Positions 24,616 through 34,037 of a stretch of DNA of 40,279 nt are shown here, in pieces. A model generated the notes under the pieces. That model was not told the origin of the DNA. It saw only the letters and a list, made by a program, of their open reading frames with translations, and made no database searches. The position numbers were made by a program, and so were the translations under genes. The first letter of the stretch is position 1, and the number at the start of each line of letters is the position of its first letter. Origin of the DNA: SIG588 sp045533175 (lineage in GTDB: Bacteria > Bacillota > Clostridia > Oscillospirales > Acutalibacteraceae); NCBI GenBank assembly GCA_045533175.1, contig JAZSHJ010000060.1, positions 1 to 40,279 on the forward strand. The letters run 5' to 3'.

Positions 24616-26070
24616 ATGAATTACAAAATGATGGGACGCCTGATCGGCAGTATTCTGGCGGTGGAAGGCGTGTTTATGTTCCCACCCCTGCTTCTTTGCC
24701 TGTATGACGGCAACAAAACGTCCGCCAACGCGTTCCTCCTCGCAATCGGGGGTACGTTTTTGGCTGCCCTGTTGCTGCTGTTCTTCGGCCGCCGTGCCGA
24801 ACGCGGGTTTTACGCTCGCGAAGGGTTGGTGTGCGTGGGTGTCAGTTGGATCTTAATGAGCGTATTCGGCTGTTTGCCGTTTGTGCTTTCGGGCGAGATT
24901 CCGCGCTTTATCGATGCGTTATTTGAAACGGTTTCGGGATTCACCACGACAGGCGCCACCATACTGGCCGATGTGGAATCCCTTTCCCGCGGAATACTGT
25001 ATTGGCGCAGTTTCACCCATTGGTTGGGTGGCATGGGCGTGTTGGTGTTTGTGCTGGCCGTGGTGCCCACCAACGCGCGTCGCGGCGGATTTGCCCTGCA
25101 TTTGTTGCGGGCGGAATCCACCGGCCCACAGGTGGATAAGCTCGTGTCCCGCACGCGGGATTCGGCGGTCATTCTTTATGGAATGTACATTTTGCTCACC
25201 CTGTTGAACATCGTGTTTTTGCTGTGCGGCGGCATGCCGTGGTTTGATGCGTTGTGCACCGCTTTCGGCACAGCGGGCACGGGCGGGTTCGGCGTTAAAA
25301 ACGCCAGCCTTGCCGCCTATTCGCCTTACTTGCAAGGCGTCACCGCTGTGTTTATGCTGTTGTTCGGCATCAACTTTGCGTGTTTTTACCTGCTGATCCT
25401 GCGGCGCGTACGCGCGCTGTTCAAAGACGAGGAGCTGCGCTTGTATCTCGGACTGGTCGTGTGCAGTATTTTGCTGATCGTATGGAACATTCGGCACCTG
25501 TACCCCACACTCGGCGAAACGGTGCGACACGCGGCATTTCAGGTTTCGTCCATTATCACCACCACGGGATTTGCCACCACCGATTTTGATCTGTGGCCCT
25601 CGTTTTCCAAAGGCATTTTGCTGTTGCTGATGATCGTGGGTGCGTGTGCGGGAAGCACGGCCGGCGGTTTGAAATGCGGCCGTGTGCTGTTGCTGTTCAA
25701 GGGACTGTATCGCAATTTGCGGCGGATGCTTCACCCCCACAAGGTGGAAACGGTACGCGTCAGCGGACGCACCGTGGACGAAAAGGTGCTGCAGGGAACC
25801 AACGTATACCTGGTGGCGTATGTGGCCATCATGGCGGCCAGTTTTTTTGTGATTTCGCTGGACAACTTTTCCATCACCACCAACCTTTCTGCCGTTGCGG
25901 CGTGTTTCAACAACATCGGCCCGGGGTTCGAAGCCGTCGGCCCGACATGCAATTTCGGCGGATTCAGCATTCTTTCCAAGTTGGTGCTGATCGTGGACAT
26001 GTTGGCGGGACGATTGGAGATTTTTCCCGTATTGGTGTTGTTCTCCCGCAGCACGTGGTCTTCCAAATAA
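24616..26070 (+). CDS. trkH: Trk potassium channel/transporter TrkH
   Basis: A 484-aa membrane protein with the four pseudo-repeats of the Trk/Ktr/HKT fold. The four selectivity-filter loops are visible: SGFTTTGAT, TAGTGGFG, ITTTGFATT and NIGPGFEAVG, each with the key Gly. It takes up K+ for turgor and pH control, with TrkA as gate. It ends with a strong terminator. Confidence 0.94.
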   Translation: MNYKMMGRLIGSILAVEGVFMFPPLLLCLYDGNKTSANAFLLAIGGTFLAALLLLFFGRRAERGFYAREGLVCVGVSWILMSVFGCLPFVLSGEIPRFIDALFETVSGFTTTGATILADVESLSRGILYWRSFTHWLGGMGVLVFVLAVVPTNARRGGFALHLLRAESTGPQVDKLVSRTRDSAVILYGMYILLTLLNIVFLLCGGMPWFDALCTAFGTAGTGGFGVKNASLAAYSPYLQGVTAVFMLLFGINFACFYLLILRRVRALFKDEELRLYLGLVVCSILLIVWNIRHLYPTLGETVRHAAFQVSSIITTTGFATTDFDLWPSFSKGILLLLMIVGACAGSTAGGLKCGRVLLLFKGLYRNLRRMLHPHKVETVRVSGRTVDEKVLQGTNVYLVAYVAIMAASFFVISLDNFSITTNLSAVAACFNNIGPGFEAVGPTCNFGGFSILSKLVLIVDMLAGRLEIFPVLVLFSRSTWSSK

Positions 26071-26073
26071 CAA

Positions 26074-26105
26074 AAAAGCAGTTTGCACGCATGCAAACTG
26101 CTTTT
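26074..26105. terminator. Bidirectional terminator after trkH
   Basis: The stem aaaagcagtttgca (26074-26087) pairs with tgcaaactgctttt (26092-26105) around CGCA. T runs on both strands let it also end the convergent small gene. Confidence 0.9.
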
Positions 26106-26209
26106 TCTTTGCGCTTTTACAACAACCGCCGCATCTTCTAAAAGAAAGAAGGCGTGCCGTCGGGAAAAGGGACAACCGCCCCAACGAATGCACGCACAGT
26201 TGTTTCGCA

Positions 26210-26446
26210 TTACACCCCACGCTCCGCGCGCCACGCATCCGCACGCGCCGCCGACATACGAGTGATGTTTTCGCCCGCGTGCTCCGATTCCGAGCCGCCG
26301 TTCACGTACAAAAAGAACTTGCCGCCTTCGGTTTTGAAAAGGCATTCTTCAAACCCTTTGGGATCGCCCCATAAGCCTTCGACGTATTTTGCCACAAATT
26401 CTGCCGTGGCGGTATCGTATTCCACTTTGCAAATCGTTTTTTTCAT
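26210..26446 (-). CDS. Small conserved-looking protein, function unknown
   Basis: A 78-aa protein without a membrane segment. The middle reads KYVEGLWGDPKGFEECLFKT, then KFFLYVNGGSESEH, and ends SAARADAWRAERGV. This "GGKFFLYVNGG" plus Ala-rich tail pattern recalls small gut-Firmicute proteins of unknown role. The ATG at 26446 follows AAGGAG by 9 bases, and a good promoter lies upstream, so it is probably expressed. No operon partners. The bases 26106-26209 after it hold no further gene. Confidence 0.7.
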   Translation of the reverse strand: MKKTICKVEYDTATAEFVAKYVEGLWGDPKGFEECLFKTEGGKFFLYVNGGSESEHAGENITRMSAARADAWRAERGV

Positions 26447-26479
26447 ACTGCGCAACTCCTTTCCTTATGTTCTGATACC

Positions 26480-26508
26480 AGTATAAAGGGTTTTTCCGTA
26501 AATTGCAA
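26480..26508 (-). promoter_or_regulatory. Promoter of the 78-aa protein gene
   Basis: On the minus strand TTGCAA (26508-26503) and TATACT (26485-26480) are 17 bases apart. Confidence 0.65.
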
Positions 26509-26562
26509 TAGGCAATTACAGGCAGCGTTTTTCGAAATAATTTCGACATACCGCTTTTTTGC

Positions 26563-26591
26563 TTGCCATCAACGGCGTTATGTGGTATGGT
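26563..26591 (+). promoter_or_regulatory. Promoter of the GH39-SGNH-GH43 operon
   Basis: TTGCCA (26563-26568) and TATGGT (26586-26591) are 17 bases apart; TAGGAGG follows 8 bases before the ATG. Confidence 0.55.
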
Positions 26592-26622
26592 GGAATTAGC
26601 ACATATTGTAGGAGGTCTTGTT

Positions 26623-27921
26623 ATGGCAAATGTAACCGTGGATTTTAACACCCCCGTGGGGTGTATCAAACCGATGCACGCAGGCGGGCAACCCCCGCTG
26701 CGAGGCTGTAATTTTGACTTGTTTCATTATTTGAAAGACGTGGGTATGCCCTACAGCCGTCTGCACGATACGGGCGGGGTGTACGGCGGGAATCGCTGGG
26801 TGGATATTCCGAACGTCTTCCGCGATTTTGATGCCGACGCGGACGACCCTGCATCGTACGACTTCACCTTTACCGACATGCTCATCACCGCGATGATCGA
26901 AAACGGGCTGGAACCCGTGTATCGTTTGGGTGTCACCATCGAAAACGATGCGCACATCAAGGCCTATCGCATCTTTCCACCGAAGGATAATCTGAAATGG
27001 GCGAAGATCTGCGAACACATCATCCGCCACTACACCGAAGGCTGGGCGAACGGGTTTCGTTACAAGATCACCTATTGGGAGATCTGGAACGAACCCGACA
27101 ACTGGGAGGATCCCATGGTCAACTCCATGTGGCGCGGCACAAAAGAGGAGTATTTTGAACTGTATCGCGTGTCCACCACCTATTTGAAGGAGAAATTCCC
27201 GCACCTGAAATTCGGCGGTTATGCGAGTTGCGGGTTTTATGCGCTGAAAGAGGATAAGGTGGTCACCAATTCCGCGGCATCCGACCGTGCAGAATATTTC
27301 CTTGAATTCTTTGATGCGTTTTTGGCGTATGTAAAAGAGCATCAACTGGTGCTGGATTTCTTCTCTTGGCACAGTTACGATCCCATTGAAAACAACCGCA
27401 AATACGCCCATTACGTGCGTGAACGGTTGGACGAGATCGGCTACACCCACACCGAAACCACCTGCAACGAGTGGAATCCCGACGTGTGGGGATCGTACGG
27501 AAAGCCGCGGCACGCGGCACTCACCGCCGGCATGATGCTGATGTGGCAGGACACTCCGTTGGACAGCGCCATGTTCTATGACTGCGGATTCGGCTCGGGG
27601 AACTATCGCAGTTTGTTCAACCCCATCACCGCCGAACCGTTCCCCGTGTATTACGCGTTTGCGGCATTTAACGAACTGTACAAACGGCGCACCCAGGCGG
27701 CCGCGACGGTGGATGAAGACAATGTGTATGCCGTGGCAGCGGCGGACGATACGGGTTGTGTGGTGATCGTGAACGCGAACGAATATCCCGTGCCGCTGAC
27801 ACTTGATTGCGGGCGTCCTGTGATCGGGACAAAAATTGTGGATGAAGCACGCACCTGGCTGGATTGTGAACTGCCGCACCTGCTGCCAGCCTCCTCGGTG
27901 TTGTGTGTGTTCACCGCCTAA
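26623..27921 (+). CDS. GH39-type glycoside hydrolase (beta-xylosidase-like), cytosolic
   Basis: A 432-aa TIM-barrel enzyme. The acid/base motif WEIWNEPDN has Glu157 and the nucleophile motif TTCNEWNPD has Glu283, a spacing typical of clan GH-A family 39. PYSRLHDTGG and SWHSYDPI are further family-like stretches. GH39 includes beta-xylosidases and alpha-iduronidases; which applies is not visible. There is no signal peptide, so it acts on imported oligosaccharides. ATG 26623 follows GGAGG. It is first of a three-gene operon with an esterase and a GH43-like protein. Confidence 0.85.
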   Translation: MANVTVDFNTPVGCIKPMHAGGQPPLRGCNFDLFHYLKDVGMPYSRLHDTGGVYGGNRWVDIPNVFRDFDADADDPASYDFTFTDMLITAMIENGLEPVYRLGVTIENDAHIKAYRIFPPKDNLKWAKICEHIIRHYTEGWANGFRYKITYWEIWNEPDNWEDPMVNSMWRGTKEEYFELYRVSTTYLKEKFPHLKFGGYASCGFYALKEDKVVTNSAASDRAEYFLEFFDAFLAYVKEHQLVLDFFSWHSYDPIENNRKYAHYVRERLDEIGYTHTETTCNEWNPDVWGSYGKPRHAALTAGMMLMWQDTPLDSAMFYDCGFGSGNYRSLFNPITAEPFPVYYAFAAFNELYKRRTQAAATVDEDNVYAVAAADDTGCVVIVNANEYPVPLTLDCGRPVIGTKIVDEARTWLDCELPHLLPASSVLCVFTA

Positions 27922-27932
27922 GGAGATTCTGC

Positions 27933-29003
27933 ATGAGCAACATTGAAAAAATCGACAAGAATTTTGCCGCTTTGGCGGTGGAACACGAAGGTCTTCGGCA
28001 ATGGAACGTGCGGGAAGCGCCGTTTTCTTTGCACGGGTTGTTGATTGATGAAAACGGGGCGTTTCGCCGCATGCCGCAAGCGGTGGCGGATACGGTGAAT
28101 CCCACCGTGGCCGATCTCGCCGACAACACCGCCGGCGGACGCATTCGCTTTAAAACCGACAGCACCCGCATTGTGCTGAAATGGCTCACACCGTTTGTGC
28201 GCAACTTTGCCCACATGCCGCGCACCGGTACGGCGTATTTTGATCTGTACGCAAACGGCTCCCACATCCACACATTTCTGCCCGCTGAACCGCAACAGAC
28301 CGAAACGGGGCTTGTTTTGGAATCGATGATCCGCGTGCCCAACCCCGGCATGACCGAGATTGAGATTTACTTCCCATTATACAACCCCGTGCAGGACGTG
28401 GTGTTGGCGTTGGACGAAGGAGCAACGGTTCTGCCCCCCGCACCTTACGCACACGAAGCCCCTGTGGTGTTTTACGGTTCCTCCATCACCCAAGGGGGCT
28501 GTGCCTCCCGCGGCGGCATGGCGTACCCTGCCATTTTGGAACGGCTGTTGAATACCGACATTATAAACCTCGGATTTTCGGGGGGCTGTTTTGCGGAAAC
28601 GGCCGTGGCGGATTACCTTGCCACGTTGCCGATGAGCGTGCTGGTGTTGGATTACGATCACAACGCCGGCAGCCCCGACATGTTGGAATCTACTCATGAA
28701 CCCTTTTACAAACGAGTACGGGACGCACGCCCCGACCTGCCTATCGTGATGGTTTCGGCTGCCGATGAATATCTTCCCGGCGGTTGGGATGTGCGACGGG
28801 ATATTATTCGCCGCACCTACGAACACGCAACAGCGGCGGGCGACCGCCATGTGTTTTTTGTGGACGGTCACTCCTTTTACGCCCCCTTTGGCGGGCGGGA
28901 TTGTGTGGTGGATTCCACCCACCCAAATGACCTTGGTATGTATGCTATGGCCAAGGGAATAGAAACAACCCTGCGTGAAGCGATCGCAAAAACCTACCCC
29001 TAA
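27933..29003 (+). CDS. Two-domain SGNH/GDSL carbohydrate esterase, cytosolic
   Basis: A 356-aa protein. The N-terminal ~165 residues are a jelly-roll domain with the FDLYANG (GxDLY-type) motif. The C-terminal part is an SGNH hydrolase: FYGSSITQGG with Ser184, then NLGFSGGC, and the catalytic dyad DSTHPND with Asp327 and His330. It likely removes acetyl groups from sugar chains or xylo-oligosaccharides so that the neighbouring hydrolases can act. The AAGGAG overlaps the GH39 stop, and the ATG is 12 bases after it, so the two are coupled. No signal peptide. Confidence 0.85.
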   Translation: MSNIEKIDKNFAALAVEHEGLRQWNVREAPFSLHGLLIDENGAFRRMPQAVADTVNPTVADLADNTAGGRIRFKTDSTRIVLKWLTPFVRNFAHMPRTGTAYFDLYANGSHIHTFLPAEPQQTETGLVLESMIRVPNPGMTEIEIYFPLYNPVQDVVLALDEGATVLPPAPYAHEAPVVFYGSSITQGGCASRGGMAYPAILERLLNTDIINLGFSGGCFAETAVADYLATLPMSVLVLDYDHNAGSPDMLESTHEPFYKRVRDARPDLPIVMVSAADEYLPGGWDVRRDIIRRTYEHATAAGDRHVFFVDGHSFYAPFGGRDCVVDSTHPNDLGMYAMAKGIETTLREAIAKTYP

Positions 29004-29027
29004 CAAATGCAGAAAGAAGGCGTCTGT

Positions 29028-30077
29028 ATGTACGATGCTATTTACCCCGGCGAATTGTGGTTGGATACCGAAGGAAAACCCATTCACGCACACGGCGGCT
29101 CGGTGATATATCACGACGGAGCGTATTATTGGTATGGCGAAAACAAAGAGAAGACGGACGGAAAAAACGGGGTTTGGCATTGGGGAGTGCGGATGTACCG
29201 TTCCCACGACCTGTGCAACTGGGAAGATCTGGGTGTGATCATCCCGCCCGACACGGACGATCCCTCCTCCCCCTTGCATCCGCATTCCCTTATGGATCGG
29301 CCGCACATTCTTTACAACAAACGGACAAAGAAATTTGTGTGTTGGGTGAAGGTGATGCAACCCGACGACACCCAATGTTCCACCGTTCTCACAGCGGACT
29401 CGCTTACCGGCCCGTATGAAAAAGTGCGCACGGGGCTGTTTCCGCTTGGCATGAGTGCCGGAGACTTTGATTTGGTCGCGGCGCCCGACGGCAAAGCGTA
29501 TTACTATTTTGAACGGGTGCATTCCGAAACGATCTGTGCCGACCTCACCGACGATTACACCGATGTGACCGGGTATTATTCCACCCATTTCCCCCACAGC
29601 GGCCCGCCGTTTGTGCGAGAGGCGACGGCGCACTTTATGCGGCGAGGCAAACATTATCTTCTCACCTCGGGCACAACAGGATATTTGCCCAATCCATCCG
29701 AGTTGGCGGTGGCGGATACGTGGCACGGGCCGTACCGCGTGTTGGGCAACCCTCACCCCACCGATGAAAGCAACACCTCGTTTCACAGCCAGATTTCGAG
29801 TGTATTCAAAGTGCCGCACAAAAAAGATCTGTACATTGCGGTGGCCGACCGCTGGGCACCCGACTGTATGCACTATCCGTACGAAGAGTACAAAAAGGCG
29901 TATTTGAAAGCGTGCAACCCTTGCTATGAACCCGACGGTACAGAGGATATGTCCTATCTGGGCGACGGTTCGCGGGACACCTCCAAAGCGCGTTACGTGT
30001 GGTTGCCCCTGCGTTTTGAGGGAGAAATGGCCTATATCGACTGGTACGACCGCTGGTCGCCCGACGATTTCGAGTAA
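29028..30077 (+). CDS. GH43-like five-bladed propeller glycoside hydrolase, cytosolic
   Basis: A 349-aa protein with GH43-like propeller blades. The start region reads PGELWLDTEGKPIHAHGGSV, then HDGAYYWYGENKE, a pattern shared with GH43 enzymes of the exo-beta-1,3-galactanase type. Later stretches include SHDLCNWEDLGVI and MSAGDFDLVAAPDG. Substrates in the family are arabinosides, xylosides or galactans; the exact one is not shown. I chose ATG 29028 because AAGAAGG lies 7 bases before it; the ATG at 29007 has no ribosome-binding site. Third gene of the operon. Confidence 0.8.
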   Translation: MYDAIYPGELWLDTEGKPIHAHGGSVIYHDGAYYWYGENKEKTDGKNGVWHWGVRMYRSHDLCNWEDLGVIIPPDTDDPSSPLHPHSLMDRPHILYNKRTKKFVCWVKVMQPDDTQCSTVLTADSLTGPYEKVRTGLFPLGMSAGDFDLVAAPDGKAYYYFERVHSETICADLTDDYTDVTGYYSTHFPHSGPPFVREATAHFMRRGKHYLLTSGTTGYLPNPSELAVADTWHGPYRVLGNPHPTDESNTSFHSQISSVFKVPHKKDLYIAVADRWAPDCMHYPYEEYKKAYLKACNPCYEPDGTEDMSYLGDGSRDTSKARYVWLPLRFEGEMAYIDWYDRWSPDDFE

Positions 30078-30113
30078 GCCGTTCTTTATTACAAAGTCTG
30101 CATAACCAAAAAG

Positions 30114-30150
30114 AAAACGGAGCAAGAGAAATTCTCTTGCTCCGTTTTGT
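30114..30150. terminator. Bidirectional terminator
   Basis: The 16-bp stem 30114-30129 with 30133-30148 (aaaacggagcaagaga and its complement) has a 3-base loop and T runs on both strands. It ends the GH43 gene and the convergent propeller gene. Confidence 0.9.
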
Positions 30151-30167
30151 TGGTTTTAAAACGCGTC

Positions 30168-31676
30168 TTACTTCGTCTTAACGCCCTTGGTACCGGTGAT
30201 ATAGTACATATCGCCTTCCACTTCGTAGTAGTAGTACTCGCCGTACAGGCCGCGCGTGGTGCTGTCTTCGGCGCTGAGATCTGCCACGTTCACCTTGCTC
30301 TTACCGTTCTTGGTGGCAAAGAACATGCCGTCCTCATCCGTGAAGTAGCAGATACCCTTCGCGTTCACCACGTTGATGGTGGCCACATCGTCCGCGATCT
30401 TGTCGCCCTTCTTCTTGCCGTTGCAAACGATCAGTTCGTCGTCGGTGGTCAGCACATAAGCCTTCTTACCGTCGGGAGTGATTCTCACGGACGAACGAAC
30501 GTCTTCCATGACCTTCGCGGGCTCATACTTCTTCGCGGTGGCGTTCTTCACATAGTACAGTTCGTACTTGCCGTCGCCGTCACTCTTGGTAAAGTACAGC
30601 GCTTTGCCGTCCTTTGCGATGGAGTAACCGCCGACATCCGAGGAGATCTTGTGCATCTCTTTGCCGTCGAAGTAACCGAGCGTGCTGCCGGTATCGCCGT
30701 ACAAATAGACCTGACCTTTAAAGGTTTCGTAGCCGATGGTGCCGGTGGGGGTAACGATGTTTTCGAGCCCCTTCGCAACCTTCACGGCATCCTTCTTGCC
30801 GTTCACCCAGTAGGTGGTACCCTTATCCTTATCGTTGAAAAGGATTTCGGTGCCGCCCAGATTGGTGGTCATGTACTGCGCGTTGCCGCTGATCTTCACG
30901 GGCTCTTTCTTGTTCACGCTGCGATACAGCGCGGTGTTACCTTCCTCGCCGGCCTTGGAGAGGTAGAGGTACTTCGCACCGTTGGACACCATCACGGGCT
31001 GCGCGTTCTTCAGTTCGATAGCCTTTTCCTTGCCGCCCCACTTCTTCACGTAGGTGGTGTATTCGATGGAATCTTCCGACTCGTCGGCCTTGGCGTACGC
31101 CACGGTCTTGCCATCGTGCGAGAGGACGACCGAGGCGATATCTTCGCCCAGGGTCTCGCCCTTCTTCTTGCCCACGTTGTACCAAGTGTAGGTCTGTTCG
31201 CTGCCGTCTTCGGTCACTTCATAGTACACGATGTACTCGTTGTCGGTGCTGTATTCCACCACCGAAACGTCGGCTGCGATCTCCGTCGCGCCCTTCTTGG
31301 TCACAACGTACACGGTGTAGCCGTCGTCACCGCTGTCACGGCACTCCGCAATGGCGGACTTGCCGTTCTTCGCGGTATAGAGATACACCGTTTCAAAGTC
31401 GAGCTGAGCAACTTTCTTGCCATCGAGGAAGATGTTGCCTTCGGGGCCTTTGATGAAATCCTGTTTCTCCATGAAGTACTTGCTGCCGTTTCCGCCGAGC
31501 AGAAGAACGCCCAGAATAATGGCAACCAACGCCACCACCGCGATGATGATCGCCGCGATCTTCTTGTTACCCTGTTTCTCGGGAGCAACGGGTGCGGGAG
31601 CTTCATACGCTTCTGCGAACGGTTCTGCCGCGGGGACAGCTTCGTTCATGACTTGTTCGTTTTGATTTTCGGTCAT
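30168..31676 (-). CDS. Membrane-anchored extracellular beta-propeller protein (DUF5050-like)
   Basis: A 502-aa protein. Residues 1-~38 are a cytoplasmic, Ala/Pro/Glu-rich tail; ~40-61 are one membrane helix (IAAIIIAVVALVAIILGVLL). The outer part (~70-500) is many short beta repeats such as DGKTVAYAK, DGKALYFTK, DGKKAYVL and YFTDEDGMFFA, giving a WD-like or TolB-like propeller. It is Lys-rich and has no catalytic motif. A binding or sensing role at the surface is likely, but the ligand is unknown. GGAGGG lies 7 bases before the ATG. The 5' leader holds a small hairpin (aaggcg/cgcctt, 31705-31721). Confidence 0.78.
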   Translation of the reverse strand: MTENQNEQVMNEAVPAAEPFAEAYEAPAPVAPEKQGNKKIAAIIIAVVALVAIILGVLLLGGNGSKYFMEKQDFIKGPEGNIFLDGKKVAQLDFETVYLYTAKNGKSAIAECRDSGDDGYTVYVVTKKGATEIAADVSVVEYSTDNEYIVYYEVTEDGSEQTYTWYNVGKKKGETLGEDIASVVLSHDGKTVAYAKADESEDSIEYTTYVKKWGGKEKAIELKNAQPVMVSNGAKYLYLSKAGEEGNTALYRSVNKKEPVKISGNAQYMTTNLGGTEILFNDKDKGTTYWVNGKKDAVKVAKGLENIVTPTGTIGYETFKGQVYLYGDTGSTLGYFDGKEMHKISSDVGGYSIAKDGKALYFTKSDGDGKYELYYVKNATAKKYEPAKVMEDVRSSVRITPDGKKAYVLTTDDELIVCNGKKKGDKIADDVATINVVNAKGICYFTDEDGMFFATKNGKSKVNVADLSAEDSTTRGLYGEYYYYEVEGDMYYITGTKGVKTK

Positions 31677-31732
31677 ATTGAATCCCTCCGTATGTATATT
31701 GGATAAGGCGTATCGCGCCTTCTCTCCACTTT

Positions 31733-31761
31733 AGTGTAGCACAATCTTACTGATATTTCAA
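31733..31761 (-). promoter_or_regulatory. Promoter of the propeller protein gene
   Basis: On the minus strand TTGAAA (31761-31756) and TACACT (31738-31733) are 17 bases apart. Confidence 0.7.
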
Positions 31762-31820
31762 TAAAATTTTACAATTTGATGGTTTTTTTCTTGTTTTTAT
31801 CTGCTCAAAACGGGGAAATC

Positions 31821-34037
31821 TTATCCCTCAATCGGAAATTTGTCAATCTTTCCGACCGCTTTTTGCAGAATCAGGCGAGCATCGGTGGAATCGATCTTAC
31901 CGTCGCCGTCCGCATCCGCCGCCGCCACATCCAACGCGTTCTTGTCGATCTTACCGACCGCATGTTGCAACACCAGACGGGCGTCGGTGGAATCGACCTT
32001 GCCGTCACCGTCCGCGTCCCCCGCCAAAAACGCTTTTTCCTTCTCTGCCGCGGCAATGGCGGCCGCCAATTTCATCACCTGCGCATCCACATCCGCCTGC
32101 GAAAGGGCGGACTTCGCTTCCTTCAGCGCCTCTTCCAACATCTTGCTGTGGTGCTCGGCAAGAAACCCTTGTGCTTCGGCCGCAACGGCATCCAGCACTT
32201 CGGTGTTTGCCGCCACACGCCCTTTGGAAAGCACGATGTGATCCAGCTTCATGGTGATCGGTTCGGTGACGCCGTTTAAGAAAACGCGAACGCTGCGCAA
32301 GGTCGTCATGTTGCTCGGCAGGGAGGTAAGCGGCAACTGCAGTTTGTTCCATCCCGCTTGCAAGCCAAGTTGGCGCAGACTCCAGGATATTTCAATCGTA
32401 TCCACGGCTTGTGAAAATTCCAGTACCGATTCATTTGGCATGCGGTCGGGTTGGTCCACATACAACCAACATTCCAAGAACCATGAGGTCACATCGCTCG
32501 GCAAGGGAATGTTATACGCATTTACGTGGTTGATACACAGCAGGCCGCTTCCCGACGTGTACAGCGATGCCGCACCTTCCTTCGCATCGTCGTAATCAAA
32601 TCCTTTTTTGCCGCTTCCGCGGATCTGCGCCCCGTTGGTATCGTCGCAGGTGTCCACCACGATGTATTCCTCTGCCATATCGGAGAGGAATCGGCGGTCT
32701 GCCCATGCACGCCATACGGTTTCGGAGGCGGCAACCAAATCCTCGTTTTTGACGTTTTCCGCCTGCAACAACGCTTTTGCTTCGGCGATCGCTTCGGTAA
32801 ATGCGCTTTTGGACAAGGGGGCCAGCGCCGCCAACGTATCTTCGTTGTTATATTGTGCCGACCATTGCAACTGCGCTTTCAGCATGGGGGCGGCGTTCCA
32901 TTCCCAGCCCGTCTTTTCGGCAATAAACCGCGCCAATTCGTCGCTGCGGTTGATGTTTGCCTGCACGGTGGGATGGCCGTGAGTACCTACCCCCTCGGTG
33001 ACGGAACTGAACCCCGCCTGCTGCAGGAAATACACCTTTTCGTCCCCCGCATCGTTGCGTTCGGCCACCGCATCTTCCAGCGCCGCCGCACGGGGAGAGC
33101 CCATCATACCGTAGTGCCAGATGATGATGGCGTCGGGGTTCTTTTCGCGCACCAATTCCAAAAATGCAACCGCTTCATCGGTCATTTCGGCATCGGTGAT
33201 GGGGCGCCCGTCACGGGTGCCGCCGTTATCGTTCGTGCCAAGGTTGATGACCACCACGTCGCTGGGGTTGTTTTCAAAATCCCACGCCATGTTGCCCACA
33301 CCCACACCGGGAAGTGCCGCTGTTTTGGTGTAGTGAGGATAAAACGAACTGTCGAGCGTGTTATGAATCAACGTGTTGCGGCAGTATCCGATGCCGCTGC
33401 GGGACAGCACCTGCGCTTGTGCGCCGAGTTGTTTGGCGGCCAACACCGCATAGGTCATGGTGCCATCCACCGTGGCGGAGGTGTAATCCCCGCTACCGTC
33501 GGTGATGAGGTTGCCGAACCCGCTGGTGATGGAGTCGCCGATAAATTCGATCTGACGCGTAGGTTTTGCGGGGGGTGTTAAAAACGCGCCGTCGGTCATC
33601 ACTTTGGCCCCCGTCGCGGCCGCGGTACCACCGTACGCCGCTTCGTTGCGTTTGCGTACTTCAATAATATGCTCACCCGCCGACAAATTTTCCGCCAGCG
33701 TGTAGGTTCCGCTTTCACGGTTGAGAATAACGGTGGAGGTCGGTTCAAACGCGCCGTCCACGTACACGTTCAAGTATGCGGAGTTGGTCACGCCATAGGC
33801 ATTGGCGTCGATCTCCGCCGTGACGGTGGTGGCACCGCTTACTTTTACCGCAAATCCCGAGTTGGTCCAAAACAGTTGCACCGCGCCCGCCGCGTTCAAC
33901 GCGGTGCGGCCGTAAAAGGTGAATTTTTCCTTTTCCGCACCGGGGATAGCGGCAGTTTCGGCCGCCGATGCCGCCATGGGCACCATACCGCACAACAACG
34001 CTCCGCACAAGAGAGCCGTTAAGACGCGTCTTTTCAT
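31821..34037 (-). CDS. Secreted carbohydrate esterase (CE2-like) with type I dockerin
   Basis: A 738-aa exported protein. A signal peptide (MKRRVLTALLCGALLCGMV, cleaved near ASAAE) is followed by a jelly-roll domain (~35-155). An SGNH esterase domain comes next: FIGDSITSGFG with Ser169, VINLGTNDNGG, and GTHGHPTV with His355. Linker, helical and beta-sandwich regions follow. Residues 674-738 are a dockerin: two Ca-binding repeats, DADGDGKVDSTDARLVLQ (from 674) and DADGDGKIDSTDARLILQ (from 708). Each has Asp at 1, 3, 5, 9 and 12 and Ser-Thr at the cohesin-recognition sites 10-11. It probably deacetylates plant xylan on a cellulosome-like scaffold. It overlaps the upstream gene by 4 bases (ATGA). 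Confidence 0.9.
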   Translation of the reverse strand: MKRRVLTALLCGALLCGMVPMAASAAETAAIPGAEKEKFTFYGRTALNAAGAVQLFWTNSGFAVKVSGATTVTAEIDANAYGVTNSAYLNVYVDGAFEPTSTVILNRESGTYTLAENLSAGEHIIEVRKRNEAAYGGTAAATGAKVMTDGAFLTPPAKPTRQIEFIGDSITSGFGNLITDGSGDYTSATVDGTMTYAVLAAKQLGAQAQVLSRSGIGYCRNTLIHNTLDSSFYPHYTKTAALPGVGVGNMAWDFENNPSDVVVINLGTNDNGGTRDGRPITDAEMTDEAVAFLELVREKNPDAIIIWHYGMMGSPRAAALEDAVAERNDAGDEKVYFLQQAGFSSVTEGVGTHGHPTVQANINRSDELARFIAEKTGWEWNAAPMLKAQLQWSAQYNNEDTLAALAPLSKSAFTEAIAEAKALLQAENVKNEDLVAASETVWRAWADRRFLSDMAEEYIVVDTCDDTNGAQIRGSGKKGFDYDDAKEGAASLYTSGSGLLCINHVNAYNIPLPSDVTSWFLECWLYVDQPDRMPNESVLEFSQAVDTIEISWSLRQLGLQAGWNKLQLPLTSLPSNMTTLRSVRVFLNGVTEPITMKLDHIVLSKGRVAANTEVLDAVAAEAQGFLAEHHSKMLEEALKEAKSALSQADVDAQVMKLAAAIAAAEKEKAFLAGDADGDGKVDSTDARLVLQHAVGKIDKNALDVAAADADGDGKIDSTDARLILQKAVGKIDKFPIEG

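Noticed and set aside
28377..30125. Long minus-strand frame opposite the GH43 and SGNH genes
   Set aside because: It has no domain and no start signal and lies entirely opposite two genes with clear catalytic motifs.
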